Shown here: positions 16,633-25,375 of the stretch, one piece after another | How the letters are laid out: each line of letters begins with the position of its first letter | Position numbering within the stretch: the stretch's first letter is position 1 | Source of the DNA: Oceanospirillum sp048264105 | GTDB taxonomy: Bacteria > Pseudomonadota > Gammaproteobacteria > Pseudomonadales > Halomonadaceae | Reading direction: 5' to 3' | Assembly: GCA_048264105.1 (NCBI GenBank) | Contig: JBLXDJ010000004.1 | Span: 372,001 to 436,000 of the forward strand | DNA length: 64,000 nucleotides | Notes under the pieces: generated by a model | Seen by the model: the letters and a program-made list of their open reading frames with translations, nothing else | The model's database searches: none | Told to the model about the DNA's origin: nothing | Translations under genes and position numbers: made by a program

Positions 16633-17928
16633 ATGGGATCGATTTTAAGAAAAGACTGGCCCGGCCTGATTCGTTTTGTCATCAAGCGCTTTATTGGTCA
16701 GGAGTGCCAGAAAACAGCGGCTGCTATGACGTACACCACGCTGTTTGCACTGGTTCCCCTGATGACGGTGGCCTATGGGATTCTGTCGGCTCTGCCCAGC
16801 ACAGAAGAGGCCGGATCAGGTATTCAGGACCTGTTATTCAGCAACTTATTGCCGGAGAGCAGTCAGGTTGTCAGTAATTATCTGGCTGATTTCGCGCAAC
16901 AGGCCCGCAACCTGACCTTTGTCGGTGTTGTGTTTCTGGTGGTTACGGCCATTCTGATGATGAAGGCGATTGAGCGTGCCTTTAACGGTATCTGGTCGAT
17001 AGCGGAAGATCGCAAGGGAGCCAGCAGTTTTCTGCTCTACTGGTCGGTGCTGACTCTGGGACCTTTGCTGATGGGTTCCGGTATGGCGGTTACCTCATTT
17101 GTGGTCTCCCATAAGTTGTTTCTGGATGCGACCGACACATTAGGTATTACGGCGGTACTACTTCAGTTTCTGCCTCTTTTGACATCCTCCATGGCCTTTA
17201 TGATGTTGTTTCATTTCGTGCCGAAAACCCACGTACCTCTGAAACATGCCTGGTTAGGTGGTTTATTTACCGCGGTTTGCTTTGAGCTGGCTAAATGGGT
17301 GTTTACCCAGTTTGTCAGTGAATCACCTTCTTATCAGGTGGTTTATGGTGCTTTTGCGGCTGTGCCGCTCTTCCTGCTCTGGATCTATATCAGCTGGAAT
17401 ATTCTGCTCTTAGGGGCAACCATGGTGATGGCATTGCAGCGTTATCAACCGGAATGGAGCAAGGTGAATCAAAAGCCGTTTATTGTGGCCCTGCAGGTTA
17501 TTCAGGAGCTGTTTCAGCGCTGGAAAGCCAACAAGCCGCTAACACGGGATGAGCTTCAGGAGATGCTGTCGGCGCTGCCAACCCGTCAGCAACGGGAGCT
17601 GGTGCAGGTGCTGCAGGATAATGGCCTTATGATTCAGGTTAAAAATGAAACATCGATCAAAGGCATGCCTTCTTCATACTGGCAATTGGGACGTGATCTG
17701 ACCGGTATGACCCAGTGGCAGCTGCTGAAGCTATTACCCTGGCCGGTGCCTGCTGAGTTGTCGCAGGTTTCTGCGAAATCCCTGGCGGAACCGGATATTT
17801 CCTCAGTACCGGCTAAGGGGGAATTTGCCCTTTTGTCACCATCTGTTATAAAAGTTCTGCAGGATTATCTGCAGCAGGGTGAGGATCAGTTGTCACAGCC
17901 TGCACAATCTTTATTTGAAAGCCGTTAA
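16633..17928 (+). CDS. YihY/BrkB family inner-membrane protein (UPF0761)
   Basis: YihY proteins are multi-helix inner-membrane proteins once mislabelled ribonuclease BN; the function is unsettled. The start chosen is the ATG at 16633, which has AAGGAG about 9 bases upstream; an earlier in-frame ATG at 16603 lacks one. From it the protein has 431 residues: about six helices to residue 270 (TAAAMTYTTLFALVPLM, FHFVPKTHVPLKHAW, VYGAFAAVPLFLLWIYISW), then a soluble C-terminal region of about 150 residues resembling a winged-helix fold. Divergent from the arsC-like/wrbA operon, 83 bases apart. Confidence 0.88.
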   Translation: MGSILRKDWPGLIRFVIKRFIGQECQKTAAAMTYTTLFALVPLMTVAYGILSALPSTEEAGSGIQDLLFSNLLPESSQVVSNYLADFAQQARNLTFVGVVFLVVTAILMMKAIERAFNGIWSIAEDRKGASSFLLYWSVLTLGPLLMGSGMAVTSFVVSHKLFLDATDTLGITAVLLQFLPLLTSSMAFMMLFHFVPKTHVPLKHAWLGGLFTAVCFELAKWVFTQFVSESPSYQVVYGAFAAVPLFLLWIYISWNILLLGATMVMALQRYQPEWSKVNQKPFIVALQVIQELFQRWKANKPLTRDELQEMLSALPTRQQRELVQVLQDNGLMIQVKNETSIKGMPSSYWQLGRDLTGMTQWQLLKLLPWPVPAELSQVSAKSLAEPDISSVPAKGEFALLSPSVIKVLQDYLQQGEDQLSQPAQSLFESR

Positions 17929-18007
17929 CCGTTTAATTAATGCGGAATCCGGGGCAGTCTTCCCTGAACCGGTTCCGTATCTGAACTCTTAAATCCGGTG
18001 ATTTTTA

Positions 18008-18316
18008 ATGCAGAAAGGTATCGCAACCGACTTTACGCCTTCTGAACCTGCTTTGGTTAAAGCGATCAATGTTTCCGGTCGGGTGCAGGGGGTTTGGTTT
18101 CGTAAAAATACCCTGCAGCAGGCGCAGAAACGTCAGCTGGAAGGCTGGGTTATGAATCTTGAGGATGGCTCTGTACAGGTGCATCTGCAGGGGCCTGAAA
18201 GTCAGGTACAGGATATGATCGACTGGCTGTGGAAAGGCTCGCCACTCTCCCGGGTGGATCATCTGGATATTGTCGATGCAGATCCTATCGTGATGGCGGG
18301 ATTTGAGATTCGCTGA
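18008..18316 (+). CDS. acyP: Acylphosphatase
   Basis: Hydrolyses the carboxyl-phosphate bond of acyl phosphates. The 102-residue ferredoxin-like fold contains the phosphate loop GRVQGVWFRKNT, with the catalytic arginine, and GWVMNLEDGSV with the catalytic asparagine. A tryptophan replaces the more usual glycine in VQGVGFR. An N-terminal extension of about 15 residues is present. It is a small cytoplasmic enzyme, 79 bases after yihY and probably read with it. Confidence 0.92.
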   Translation: MQKGIATDFTPSEPALVKAINVSGRVQGVWFRKNTLQQAQKRQLEGWVMNLEDGSVQVHLQGPESQVQDMIDWLWKGSPLSRVDHLDIVDADPIVMAGFEIR

Positions 18317-18319
18317 TTT

Positions 18320-18335
18320 ATCATCACTTGATGAT
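18320..18335 (+). promoter_or_regulatory. Perfect palindrome upstream of nnrS
   Basis: ATCATCA-CT-TGATGAT, 7-bp arms, directly after the acylphosphatase stop. It has no T-run and so is not a standard terminator; it could be an operator for nnrS. About 28 bases upstream of the FNR/DNR-type box. Confidence 0.4.
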
Positions 18336-18347
18336 CTAATGCCCTTA

Positions 18348-18388
18348 TTGACTTAAGCCAAGTAAAATACTCAGGTATTCGCTAGAAT
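18348..18388 (+). promoter_or_regulatory. FNR/DNR-type box and promoter of nnrS
   Basis: TTGAC-TTAA-GCCAA (18348-18361) matches TTGAC-N4-GTCAA, the half-site pair used by NO-responsive DNR/NnrR regulators, in 9 of 10 positions, and FNR's TTGAT-N4-ATCAA in 7 of 10. A -10 like TAGAAT (18383-18388) follows. The predicted start near 18,395 puts the box centre (18354.5) at about -41, the class II activator position. The -35 region is poor, as expected of an activated promoter. Confidence 0.6.
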
Positions 18389-18413
18389 GGCCTCAGAATT
18401 TTTCGGAGGCTTT

Positions 18414-19610
18414 ATGGCGTCATCTCATCTTTCCTATCGTTCAGATCTCAGATTCTCGTTTCAGGCATTTTTCTCACTGGGCTTTCGTCCTTTCTTCCTT
18501 TTCGGGGCACTCTTTTCTGTCATTCTGATGTTGGGCTGGACGTTTCAGCTCAGGGGTATCCCTTTCCCTCACGCGTCAGTGGTGAACTATTATCCCGGCG
18601 TGCTATGGCACAGTCATGAGCTGATCTTTGGCTTTGCAACCGCCATTATCAGCGGCTTTTTATTGACGGCCGTAGGTAACTGGACCGGGCAAAAAATGCT
18701 GAACGGCACATGGCTGGCGGCACTGGTCTTACTCTGGATCTCGGGTCGGATTGTGCCTTTTTTGCCACTGGAACCTCTGGTTGTGGCACTGGTTGATCTG
18801 GCATTTTATCCGCTGCTGACGCTGGCTATCGCGGTGCCGATTCTGAAGAGTGCAAACCTGCGTAATATGGTGTTTATCGCCTTCTGTGGTTTGCTTTTTC
18901 TGATGAATCTGCTGGTACATTTTGATCGTCTGGGCATCGCTCCGGGCATGTCCCATCTGGGGATCTATGGTGCACTGAATATTATCGTGCTGGTGATGCT
19001 GATTATCGGTGGTCGGGTCATTCCTTTTTTTACCGAGCGGGCAACCCATGATTATCAGGGGCGACAGATCCCTTGGGTTGAAAAGCTGATTTTGCCGGTG
19101 GCTGTGGTGACATTTCTCAATGATCTCTGGCAGCCTCTGGCGATCTGGGCGAACGCTCTTTCCGGATTGCTGGCGCTGCTGTTGCTGATGCGGGTCGGAG
19201 GCTGGTTTGACCGCAGGATTCTGTCCAATCCTCTGCTATGGATTCTGCATGCCGGTTATCTTATGCTGGGACTGGGCTTTTTGTTGCGGGCAACATTGCC
19301 CTGGTCAGGCCTGTCGCCTTTTATCTATATCCATGCGCTGACAGTGGGCGGTATCGGCCTGCTGACGCTGGGCATGATGTCCCGTGTGTCCCTTGGCCAT
19401 ACAGGACGACCACTGCAATTACCCACGCCGATAAAGGTCGCTTTCTATAGCCTGTTGGTCGCCGTGATTGCCCGTGTTTTTGCCATGGCAGCGGTTCAGA
19501 AACCTTTTCTGTATGACCTGTCTGCCACCGCCTGGATGCTGGCCTTTGGTTTGTTTGCCGTGGTCTACTTGCCCGCACTGGTTTCGCCCAGAGCCGACGG
19601 TAAAGGCTGA
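18414..19610 (+). CDS. nnrS: NnrS family membrane protein
   Basis: NnrS proteins are haem- and copper-containing membrane proteins that lessen nitrosative stress in NO-exposed bacteria. The 398 residues form about 12 helices. The ATG at 18414 follows GGAGG; an earlier in-frame ATG at 18387 lies inside the predicted -10 and is rejected. Conserved blocks are LGFRPFFLFGALF at the start, WHSHELIFGF and IHALTVGGIGLLTLGMMSRVSLGHTGR, all carrying family histidines. Its 3' end overlaps the convergent MocR gene by 46 bases. Confidence 0.92.
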   Translation: MASSHLSYRSDLRFSFQAFFSLGFRPFFLFGALFSVILMLGWTFQLRGIPFPHASVVNYYPGVLWHSHELIFGFATAIISGFLLTAVGNWTGQKMLNGTWLAALVLLWISGRIVPFLPLEPLVVALVDLAFYPLLTLAIAVPILKSANLRNMVFIAFCGLLFLMNLLVHFDRLGIAPGMSHLGIYGALNIIVLVMLIIGGRVIPFFTERATHDYQGRQIPWVEKLILPVAVVTFLNDLWQPLAIWANALSGLLALLLLMRVGGWFDRRILSNPLLWILHAGYLMLGLGFLLRATLPWSGLSPFIYIHALTVGGIGLLTLGMMSRVSLGHTGRPLQLPTPIKVAFYSLLVAVIARVFAMAAVQKPFLYDLSATAWMLAFGLFAVVYLPALVSPRADGKG

Positions 19611-21064
19611 CAGCCTTTTATCAGCTGGCCGAGATGAATCATCGCCTGTCGGTATTCCGGCTGATCCTGATACAGGGCGAAGTTGATGCGTATATAGCGC
19701 TTGTTACTTTGATCACTGCCAAACAGCGGGCCGGGGGTGATATTGATTTTGGCCACTTGAGCCTGCTGGTACAGTGTCATCGCATCGCACCCTTCGGGTA
19801 GTCGTATCCAGGCCAGAAAACCGCCTTCCGCCGGTTCGTAGTGTACCGAATCCGGCCAATATTCATTTAGTATCTGCCGGAACAGTTTTTGCCGTTGCAG
19901 GTAGCGACGTCGAATCAGGCGCAGATGGCGCTGCATATAACCCGCTTCCAGCCAGCTTCCCAGTGCGTTCTGGGTATGGGCTGGCAGTCCCATCTTACTG
20001 ACAAACTGCAGATGCTGGCAGCGCTCCTGCCAACGACCCGCAATCAGCCAGCCGAGCCGTAATTTGGGGGTGATGGTTTTGGATACCGAACTGCAGTAAA
20101 GCACCCGGTTCTCGGTATCCAATGCCTTAAGCGGGCTGGGGGCGTCTCCCCGGTAATCCAGGTCGGCAAAGATATCATCTTCAATAATGGCAACATCATG
20201 TTGGTTCGCCAACCGGATCAATTGCTGACGCCCGGCTAATCCCATGCTTTTCCCCGTTGGGTTGTTCAGCGTGGGCTGAACAATAATCGCCCTGACCGGC
20301 CACTGTTCCAGTGCAGCGGTTAACAGGTTGAGATCCGGCCCGCCGCTCTCGGCCTGAGGGATTTCAACCACCTTGCGTTCAAAGGCCTCCAGGCACTGCA
20401 GGATGCCATAGAAACAGGGTGATTCGATCAGAACAATATCGCCCTCGCGGGTGGTGGCCTGCAGAGCAAGGCTCACGGCGGATTGAGCGCCATTGGTGAT
20501 GATGATCTCGTCAGGATCGCAGTTCAGTTCACGCCGGGTTAGCAGCAAACTGAGCTGTTGCCGAAGTTTTTCCACGCCGGGTGGCGTCTGATAATGGGAG
20601 ATAAAGCCGTTACTCAGAGACTGTTCTTCATAGCCGACCTCTTTTTTCAGAATCTGGTAGAGGCGCTTAACCCCGGGAAAGCTGACACAGGGATTGGCCG
20701 TACCCAGAGGTATCTGATCGGTTTTACCCGCAGAGCGAACAATTTCAAGACCCAGGCTTTTGTTATCCAGTCGCTTCGGACGAATCGCTTCCAGAATCTC
20801 CTGACTGGGCTTCTGGCCTGATGTTGGAGGCTTCTGCTGATGTTCCAGTGCTTTTCTTCCCGGGAAAAAGCCGGATTTTTCCCGGGCTTCAACCCAGTTG
20901 TTATCTTCCAGATATTCATAGCACCGAATAACAGTGCCTTTACTGGCATTGAGTTCGAGACTGAGCTGACGGATAGAGGGCAGCTTCTCATCGATAGCAT
21001 ACAGGCCGGAACTCAGCTGTTTGATCAGATGCTCTGCAATGGCCTTATAACGAAATCTGGTCAT
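19565..21064 (-). CDS. MocR-type regulator (GntR HTH plus aminotransferase domain)
   Basis: MocR/GabR regulators join a GntR winged helix to a fold-type I aminotransferase that senses an effector through PLP. In this 499-residue protein the HTH covers about 8-70 (KLPSIRQLSLELNASKGTVIRCYEYLE) and the PLP domain about 115-490. The PLP lysine is in SSVSKTITPKLRLGW. NPTG is present in PTLNNPTGK and the binding aspartate in IIEDDIF. It is divergent from an EamA transporter, which it probably controls; direct repeats lie between them. The effector is unknown, likely an amino acid or amine. Confidence 0.9.
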   Translation of the reverse strand: MTRFRYKAIAEHLIKQLSSGLYAIDEKLPSIRQLSLELNASKGTVIRCYEYLEDNNWVEAREKSGFFPGRKALEHQQKPPTSGQKPSQEILEAIRPKRLDNKSLGLEIVRSAGKTDQIPLGTANPCVSFPGVKRLYQILKKEVGYEEQSLSNGFISHYQTPPGVEKLRQQLSLLLTRRELNCDPDEIIITNGAQSAVSLALQATTREGDIVLIESPCFYGILQCLEAFERKVVEIPQAESGGPDLNLLTAALEQWPVRAIIVQPTLNNPTGKSMGLAGRQQLIRLANQHDVAIIEDDIFADLDYRGDAPSPLKALDTENRVLYCSSVSKTITPKLRLGWLIAGRWQERCQHLQFVSKMGLPAHTQNALGSWLEAGYMQRHLRLIRRRYLQRQKLFRQILNEYWPDSVHYEPAEGGFLAWIRLPEGCDAMTLYQQAQVAKINITPGPLFGSDQSNKRYIRINFALYQDQPEYRQAMIHLGQLIKGCQPLPSALGETSAGK

Positions 21065-21120
21065 CTGTACCCTTTTTTATCCGGCTATTCTGTCTGTTTT
21101 TTTAGCTTTTGCTGAGCTTT

Positions 21121-21152
21121 ATAGTACAGATAAGTTTGTTTTGACAGTACTG
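21121..21152 (+). promoter_or_regulatory. Direct repeats, probable MocR operator
   Basis: ATAGTACAG (21121-21129) and ACAGTACTG (21144-21152) share 7 of 9 bases and are 23 bases apart. MocR regulators are known to bind direct repeats. The second repeat overlaps TTGACA (21141-21146), a consensus -35 facing the EamA gene, while the nearest -10-like TAGATC (21171) is at a poor distance, suggesting a regulated promoter. Confidence 0.45.
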
Positions 21153-21208
21153 CGCCCCTGGCAGGTGCTGTAGATCTTTTTGCAGAACGGGAATCCGGGA
21201 TTATTGCG

Positions 21209-22114
21209 ATGACAACACTGGCACTTAAATTTGAACGCCATAAAACCTTATTGATAGCACTGCTGCCCTGGGTCTTTGTCCTGCTATGGAGCACCGGTTT
21301 TATCGGGGCCCGCTATGCTTTGCCCTATAGTGAGCCTTATACCTTTCTGAGTTGGCGCATGGCAGGAAACCTGCTGGTGTTTCTGCTGTTGATGCGGATC
21401 TTTAAGGTGGGCTTCCCCAGACGTATCGCGCTGTGGAAGCAGCAGATGATTACCGGCGCTTTGGTTCATACCGCTTATCTGGGGGGCGTATTCTCGGCCA
21501 TTGAGTTAGGTATGCCAGCGGGGTTGGCGGCGCTTCTGGTTGGCCTGCAGCCGATGCTGACGGCTGTCATTATGGCGTTGGTTTATCGAAGTGCGCCAAG
21601 CGTTAAGCAGTGGCTGGGTTTAACACTGGGCATTGTAGGCGTTGCGCTGGTGCTGAGTAACGGTCGGGCAGACTTTCTGCAAAACGGTGATGTCAGTGGT
21701 GAACAGTTGCTATGGGTTCTGTTGGCGCTGACCGGCATCACGTTGGGTACTCTTTATCAGAAAAACTATTGTGAGCAACAACCCTTGCTGGCAGCGACTT
21801 TTATTCAGTACTTCTCCGGATTTGTCGTGATGTTGCCGCTGGCGCTGCTGACGGAAAATACCCAGGTTCAGTGGCATCCTGAGTTCACCGGTGCGCTGAT
21901 CTGGTCGGTGCTGGTGCTTTCCGTTGGTGCGATTCTTTTGCTGATGCTGATGATTCAGATGGGCGAGGCGACCCGTACCGCCAGTTACTTTTATCTGGTG
22001 CCGCCGGTTACGGCGTTGCAGGCCTGGCTATTGTTTGATGAGCAGCTAACCGGCGTTGCGCTGGTGGGTATGGCGGTGACGGTGCTTGGGGTCTATTGGG
22101 TGAACAGGAAATAG
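21209..22114 (+). CDS. EamA/DMT family transporter
   Basis: Ten-helix drug/metabolite transporter family protein of 301 residues made of two EamA repeats (about 18-145 and 165-295). Typical blocks are VLLWSTGFIGARYALPY in helix 1, the proline-rich end of helix 4 and ASYFYLVPPVTALQAWLLFDE in the second repeat. Such proteins usually export amino acids or small metabolites. The divergent MocR regulator points to a substrate related to its effector. Confidence 0.88.
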   Translation: MTTLALKFERHKTLLIALLPWVFVLLWSTGFIGARYALPYSEPYTFLSWRMAGNLLVFLLLMRIFKVGFPRRIALWKQQMITGALVHTAYLGGVFSAIELGMPAGLAALLVGLQPMLTAVIMALVYRSAPSVKQWLGLTLGIVGVALVLSNGRADFLQNGDVSGEQLLWVLLALTGITLGTLYQKNYCEQQPLLAATFIQYFSGFVVMLPLALLTENTQVQWHPEFTGALIWSVLVLSVGAILLLMLMIQMGEATRTASYFYLVPPVTALQAWLLFDEQLTGVALVGMAVTVLGVYWVNRK

Positions 22115-22233
22115 CGTGTCATATTATTCGATTTATTCGGAGATAACCTGTCACAAATAGCAATATTCTATCGCTTTTATCGGGTATATAGTCGTTATCA
22201 AGAGTAGATTATTCCGATATCAAGGAGCCGACC

Positions 22234-23085
22234 ATGGCTGAGTTTAAAGTATTGAATCGCGTAAAAGGAATGCCGACATCTGATGGTGCCGGCGTTCGCC
22301 TGAACCGCGTTATCGGCACCCCCCAGTTACGGAATCTGGACCCGTTTCTGATGCTGGATGAGTTCCGGTCTGATCAGGCGGATGACTATATTGCAGGCTT
22401 TCCGCCGCACCCGCATCGCGGTTTTGAGACGATTACCTACATGCTGCATGGCGCGATGAAACACGAAGATCATCTGGGCAATGTCGGTATGTTGACCTCT
22501 GGTGGTGTTCAGTGGATGACCGCAGGAGAGGGGATTATTCACTCCGAAATGCCGATGCAGGAAGATGGCCTGCTATGGGGCTTCCAGTTCTGGCTGAACC
22601 TGCCTGCTGAGGAGAAGATGAAGGCTCCTTTCTATCAGGATCTGGCACCGGAAGAGATCCCGGAAGTGCAGGATGATAATGGTGTACTGCGCCGCGTGGT
22701 TGCCGGTACTTCCAAAGGGACAGAAGGCCCGATTCAAAGAGAGGCCACCCAGCCTTTGATGGTGGATTTCCGGATTCAGCAGGCCACTGAACTGTCCCAT
22801 GATCTTCCGGAAGGGCATCAGGGTTTTATCTATGTCTATGACGGAAGTGTTGAGGTGCCTGATGCCGGATTAACCCTCAGTCGGGGCGAGCTGCTGGCCT
22901 TTACCGGCGATGAGCTACGACTGAAGAGCGCAGACCAGGCCGGTGTCCTTATGGTGGCCGGTAAGCCTCTGAAAGAGCCGATTGTTCAGTATGGCCCTTT
23001 TGTGATGAACACCGCTGAAGAGATCCAGCAGGCGATGGTGGATTATCAGAATGGTGTCTTGGCGAAGGTTGCTGAAAAAGTCTGA
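22234..23085 (+). CDS. Pirin family protein
   Basis: Bicupin metal protein of 283 residues. The metal ligands of pirin are visible in PPHPHRGFETI (two His), KHEDHLGN (His) and GEGIIHSEMP (Glu). Bacterial pirins such as YhhW can act as quercetinases or redox-sensitive regulators; the role here is unknown. AAGGAG stands 7 bases before the ATG. A strong terminator follows. Confidence 0.9.
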   Translation: MAEFKVLNRVKGMPTSDGAGVRLNRVIGTPQLRNLDPFLMLDEFRSDQADDYIAGFPPHPHRGFETITYMLHGAMKHEDHLGNVGMLTSGGVQWMTAGEGIIHSEMPMQEDGLLWGFQFWLNLPAEEKMKAPFYQDLAPEEIPEVQDDNGVLRRVVAGTSKGTEGPIQREATQPLMVDFRIQQATELSHDLPEGHQGFIYVYDGSVEVPDAGLTLSRGELLAFTGDELRLKSADQAGVLMVAGKPLKEPIVQYGPFVMNTAEEIQQAMVDYQNGVLAKVAEKV

Positions 23086-23133
23086 GTCAGTACACGGACA
23101 TTTCAGTCTTCACTGAGCCATCTCCACAATGAC

Positions 23134-23171
23134 AACCCCACCTGCTGGTTATCCGGCAGGTGGGGTTTTCT
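23134..23171 (+). terminator. Terminator of pirin gene
   Basis: 12-bp stem AACCCCACCTGC/GCAGGTGGGGTT with a 10-base loop and TTTTCTTTTT after it. Confidence 0.9.
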
Positions 23172-23667
23172 TTTTGGCGAGGGACGTGGAGATTAAACCG
23201 GAATTGAACTCTGCAGACGATGGCGTAGTCAGTGTCTTAAAAATAGAGTAATAACGTTTCGATTTAACATCCGTTTTGTTAACGGAAAGCGCAAAAGAAT
23301 TGTAAAAAAATGTAGTTGTCAGATTAGCTTTAAATACAGATGTTTGTTATTAACTTGATGAAAATTAAGGGTTTTCTGCTGTTTTTGCTGCTTGAGACTG
23401 TCTTCTGGCATGAAAGGTAGAGGGGGTAAAAAATGCCACTGAATTTCAGAGGGGTTTTGCCTGCTGGTTCAATCCATTATCATCCCGCTCCCCTTATCCC
23501 GGAATCTAAGCTGCGGTCCGGCTCGGGATAAGTACAGGACAATCAAGAAATTACGACTAAACTGATCAGTTAAAGATCTGCCCGGTTAGGTCAACCTGCA
23601 TGTTAATTCCCGGCTGTTACGCTTTAGTGACTGAACGATGACAGCCAAGTGGTAACGAGGTAGAACA
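23172..23667. other. Long untranslated region before the Aer-like gene
   Basis: About 500 bases without a supported gene, AT-rich in the middle (23,230-23,400). It holds a 9-bp inverted repeat, CTTATCCCG (23493-23501) and CGGGATAAG (23524-23532), with a 22-base GC-rich loop and no T-run. The hairpin sits about 135 bases before the start codon and could be a leader structure or operator. It does not match a known riboswitch that I recognise. Confidence 0.45.
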
Positions 23668-25263
23668 ATGAAGCGGAATCTTCCTGTTTCCGGTAAAGAA
23701 CGGTTAATGGATAAAGACCGTTGTATTATTTCCACTACGGATAAAAAAGGGAAGATTACCAACTGCAACGATTACTTCGTTGAGATCGCGGGCTTCAGTG
23801 AAGAAGAGTTGCTGGGGACAGCCCACAACATTATCCGTCATCCGGACATGCCGCCAGCCGCCTTTCAGGATCTCTGGGATGTGATAAAACAGGGCAAGCC
23901 GTGGATCGGCGTGGTAAAAAACCGCTCCAAGAATGGCGACCACTATTGGGTTGATGCCTACGTTACTCCTATCTTCGATAAAGGTGAGATCACCGGCTAC
24001 CAGTCTGTTCGTCACTGTCCTGACCGGAAAGTGGTTGAGCGTGCTGAGAAGCTCTATCAGGCGATCAATAAAGGACAGCACGTCAGCCTCTGGTCCCGCT
24101 TTAAAGCCTTCTTCTCAACCAGTTATGTGCGCAGAACCTGGGCGGTTATCTGGTTGACGACGCTGCCGATGCTGGCGCTGGTGTCTTTTCTGTTTGACAG
24201 TGTCAGCCCCTGGAAACTTCTGGCGCTTTTCGCGGGTGCCGGTGTGGTCAGTGCCATTGCGGCGAACTGGTTAGCGGCTCCTGTTACCCGTCTTGCCAAA
24301 GAGAGTGAGAAAATCTTTTCCAATGCGGTGGCTCAGCGGGTTTTCACCGGACGCTATGATGAGTTGGGCCAGCTTGAGCTGACTCAGAAGTTTCTCAGCC
24401 TGACCATGAAAACCGTGGTGAACCGACTGGAAAATGCCTCGGAGCATATTCATGCTCATACCAGTGAAGTGGCTGAGAAAGCCCGTGATGTGAGCGATAA
24501 AACCCTGAGTCAGCTGGACGATATTGGTCATGCAGCCGGTACCATGCAGCAGATGACCGTTGCCACAGAGCAGGTAGCTCAGAGCTGTGCTGAAGCAGCG
24601 ACAGTCGCGCAGCAAACCGATGAGGTCAGCCAGAAAGGTCGGGCGATTGTTGAACGCACCGAGCACTCTATCGGTAAAATGGCGGATGATATTCGTGCGT
24701 CGATGCAGGTGATTACGGCTCTGGAGCAGAGCAGTCGCAATATTGAAACCATTCTGGATGTGATTAACGGTATCGCCGAGAAAACCAATCTGCTGGCACT
24801 GAACGCTGCGATTGAAGCGGCCCGTGCCGGTGAGCAGGGACGAGGTTTTGCGGTGGTTGCCGATGAAGTACGTAATCTGGCGCAGAGTTCTCAGTCTTCG
24901 ACCGCTGAGATTCAGGCGTTGCTGCAAACCTTCCAGCAGGAAACTCAGGATGTGTGTCGTCTGATGACCGCCTGTGAAGAGCAGGCCGGTGGTACGGTCG
25001 CCGAGATCAAGGAAGCGGAACTGATTCTGGTGGAACTGAGCGACACTATCCGTCGTCTCGGGGATATGAACCAGCAGATCGCTACGGCAACGGTACAGCA
25101 AAGCAGTGCTGCCGGAGAGATGAATCAGCGTCTGGTACAGATTCATGATATGGCAAATGGTGTAACCTCATCCAATGAGGATATGGTGTCCGATAGTATC
25201 GCGCTGAAAGGTGAGGCGAAGGATCTGTCCGGCCTGATCAAGCGCTTTGGCTTGCGTACCTGA
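23668..25263 (+). CDS. Aer-like PAS-containing methyl-accepting chemotaxis protein
   Basis: Energy/redox taxis receptor, 531 residues. The start MKRNLPVSGKE is typical of this family. The PAS domain (about 20-125) resembles E. coli Aer, which binds FAD: PHNIIRHPDMP-like and KNRSKNGDHYWV blocks are present. Two closely spaced hydrophobic segments (about 155-205) anchor it with no large periplasmic domain. A HAMP-like segment and the signalling domain follow, with the hairpin tip EKTNLLALNAAIEAARAGEQGRG-type sequence near residue 370. No C-terminal CheR-binding pentapeptide is seen. Confidence 0.92.
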   Translation: MKRNLPVSGKERLMDKDRCIISTTDKKGKITNCNDYFVEIAGFSEEELLGTAHNIIRHPDMPPAAFQDLWDVIKQGKPWIGVVKNRSKNGDHYWVDAYVTPIFDKGEITGYQSVRHCPDRKVVERAEKLYQAINKGQHVSLWSRFKAFFSTSYVRRTWAVIWLTTLPMLALVSFLFDSVSPWKLLALFAGAGVVSAIAANWLAAPVTRLAKESEKIFSNAVAQRVFTGRYDELGQLELTQKFLSLTMKTVVNRLENASEHIHAHTSEVAEKARDVSDKTLSQLDDIGHAAGTMQQMTVATEQVAQSCAEAATVAQQTDEVSQKGRAIVERTEHSIGKMADDIRASMQVITALEQSSRNIETILDVINGIAEKTNLLALNAAIEAARAGEQGRGFAVVADEVRNLAQSSQSSTAEIQALLQTFQQETQDVCRLMTACEEQAGGTVAEIKEAELILVELSDTIRRLGDMNQQIATATVQQSSAAGEMNQRLVQIHDMANGVTSSNEDMVSDSIALKGEAKDLSGLIKRFGLRT

Positions 25264-25297
25264 TCGTTCAATCTGCTTTATCTGATCAGCAGAGACA

Positions 25298-25329
25298 AAA
25301 ACGCCCATCCTTGTGATGGGCGTTTTTTC
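25298..25329. terminator. Terminator between receptor and hybrid kinase genes
   Basis: Stem AAACGCCCATC/GATGGGCGTTT, loop CTTGT, T-run after and A-run before, so it can work in both directions for the two convergent genes. Confidence 0.88.
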
Positions 25330-25375
25330 TTTCCGGTTTTCTTTGTACGGCTTATTTATTAGGTCGGCCTATTGC

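Noticed and set aside
23172..23667. Cyclic di-GMP riboswitch or sigma-28 promoter before the Aer-like gene
   Set aside because: The GEMM core was not found, and the nearest TAAA/CGAT combination has wrong spacing and lies 400 bases from the gene.
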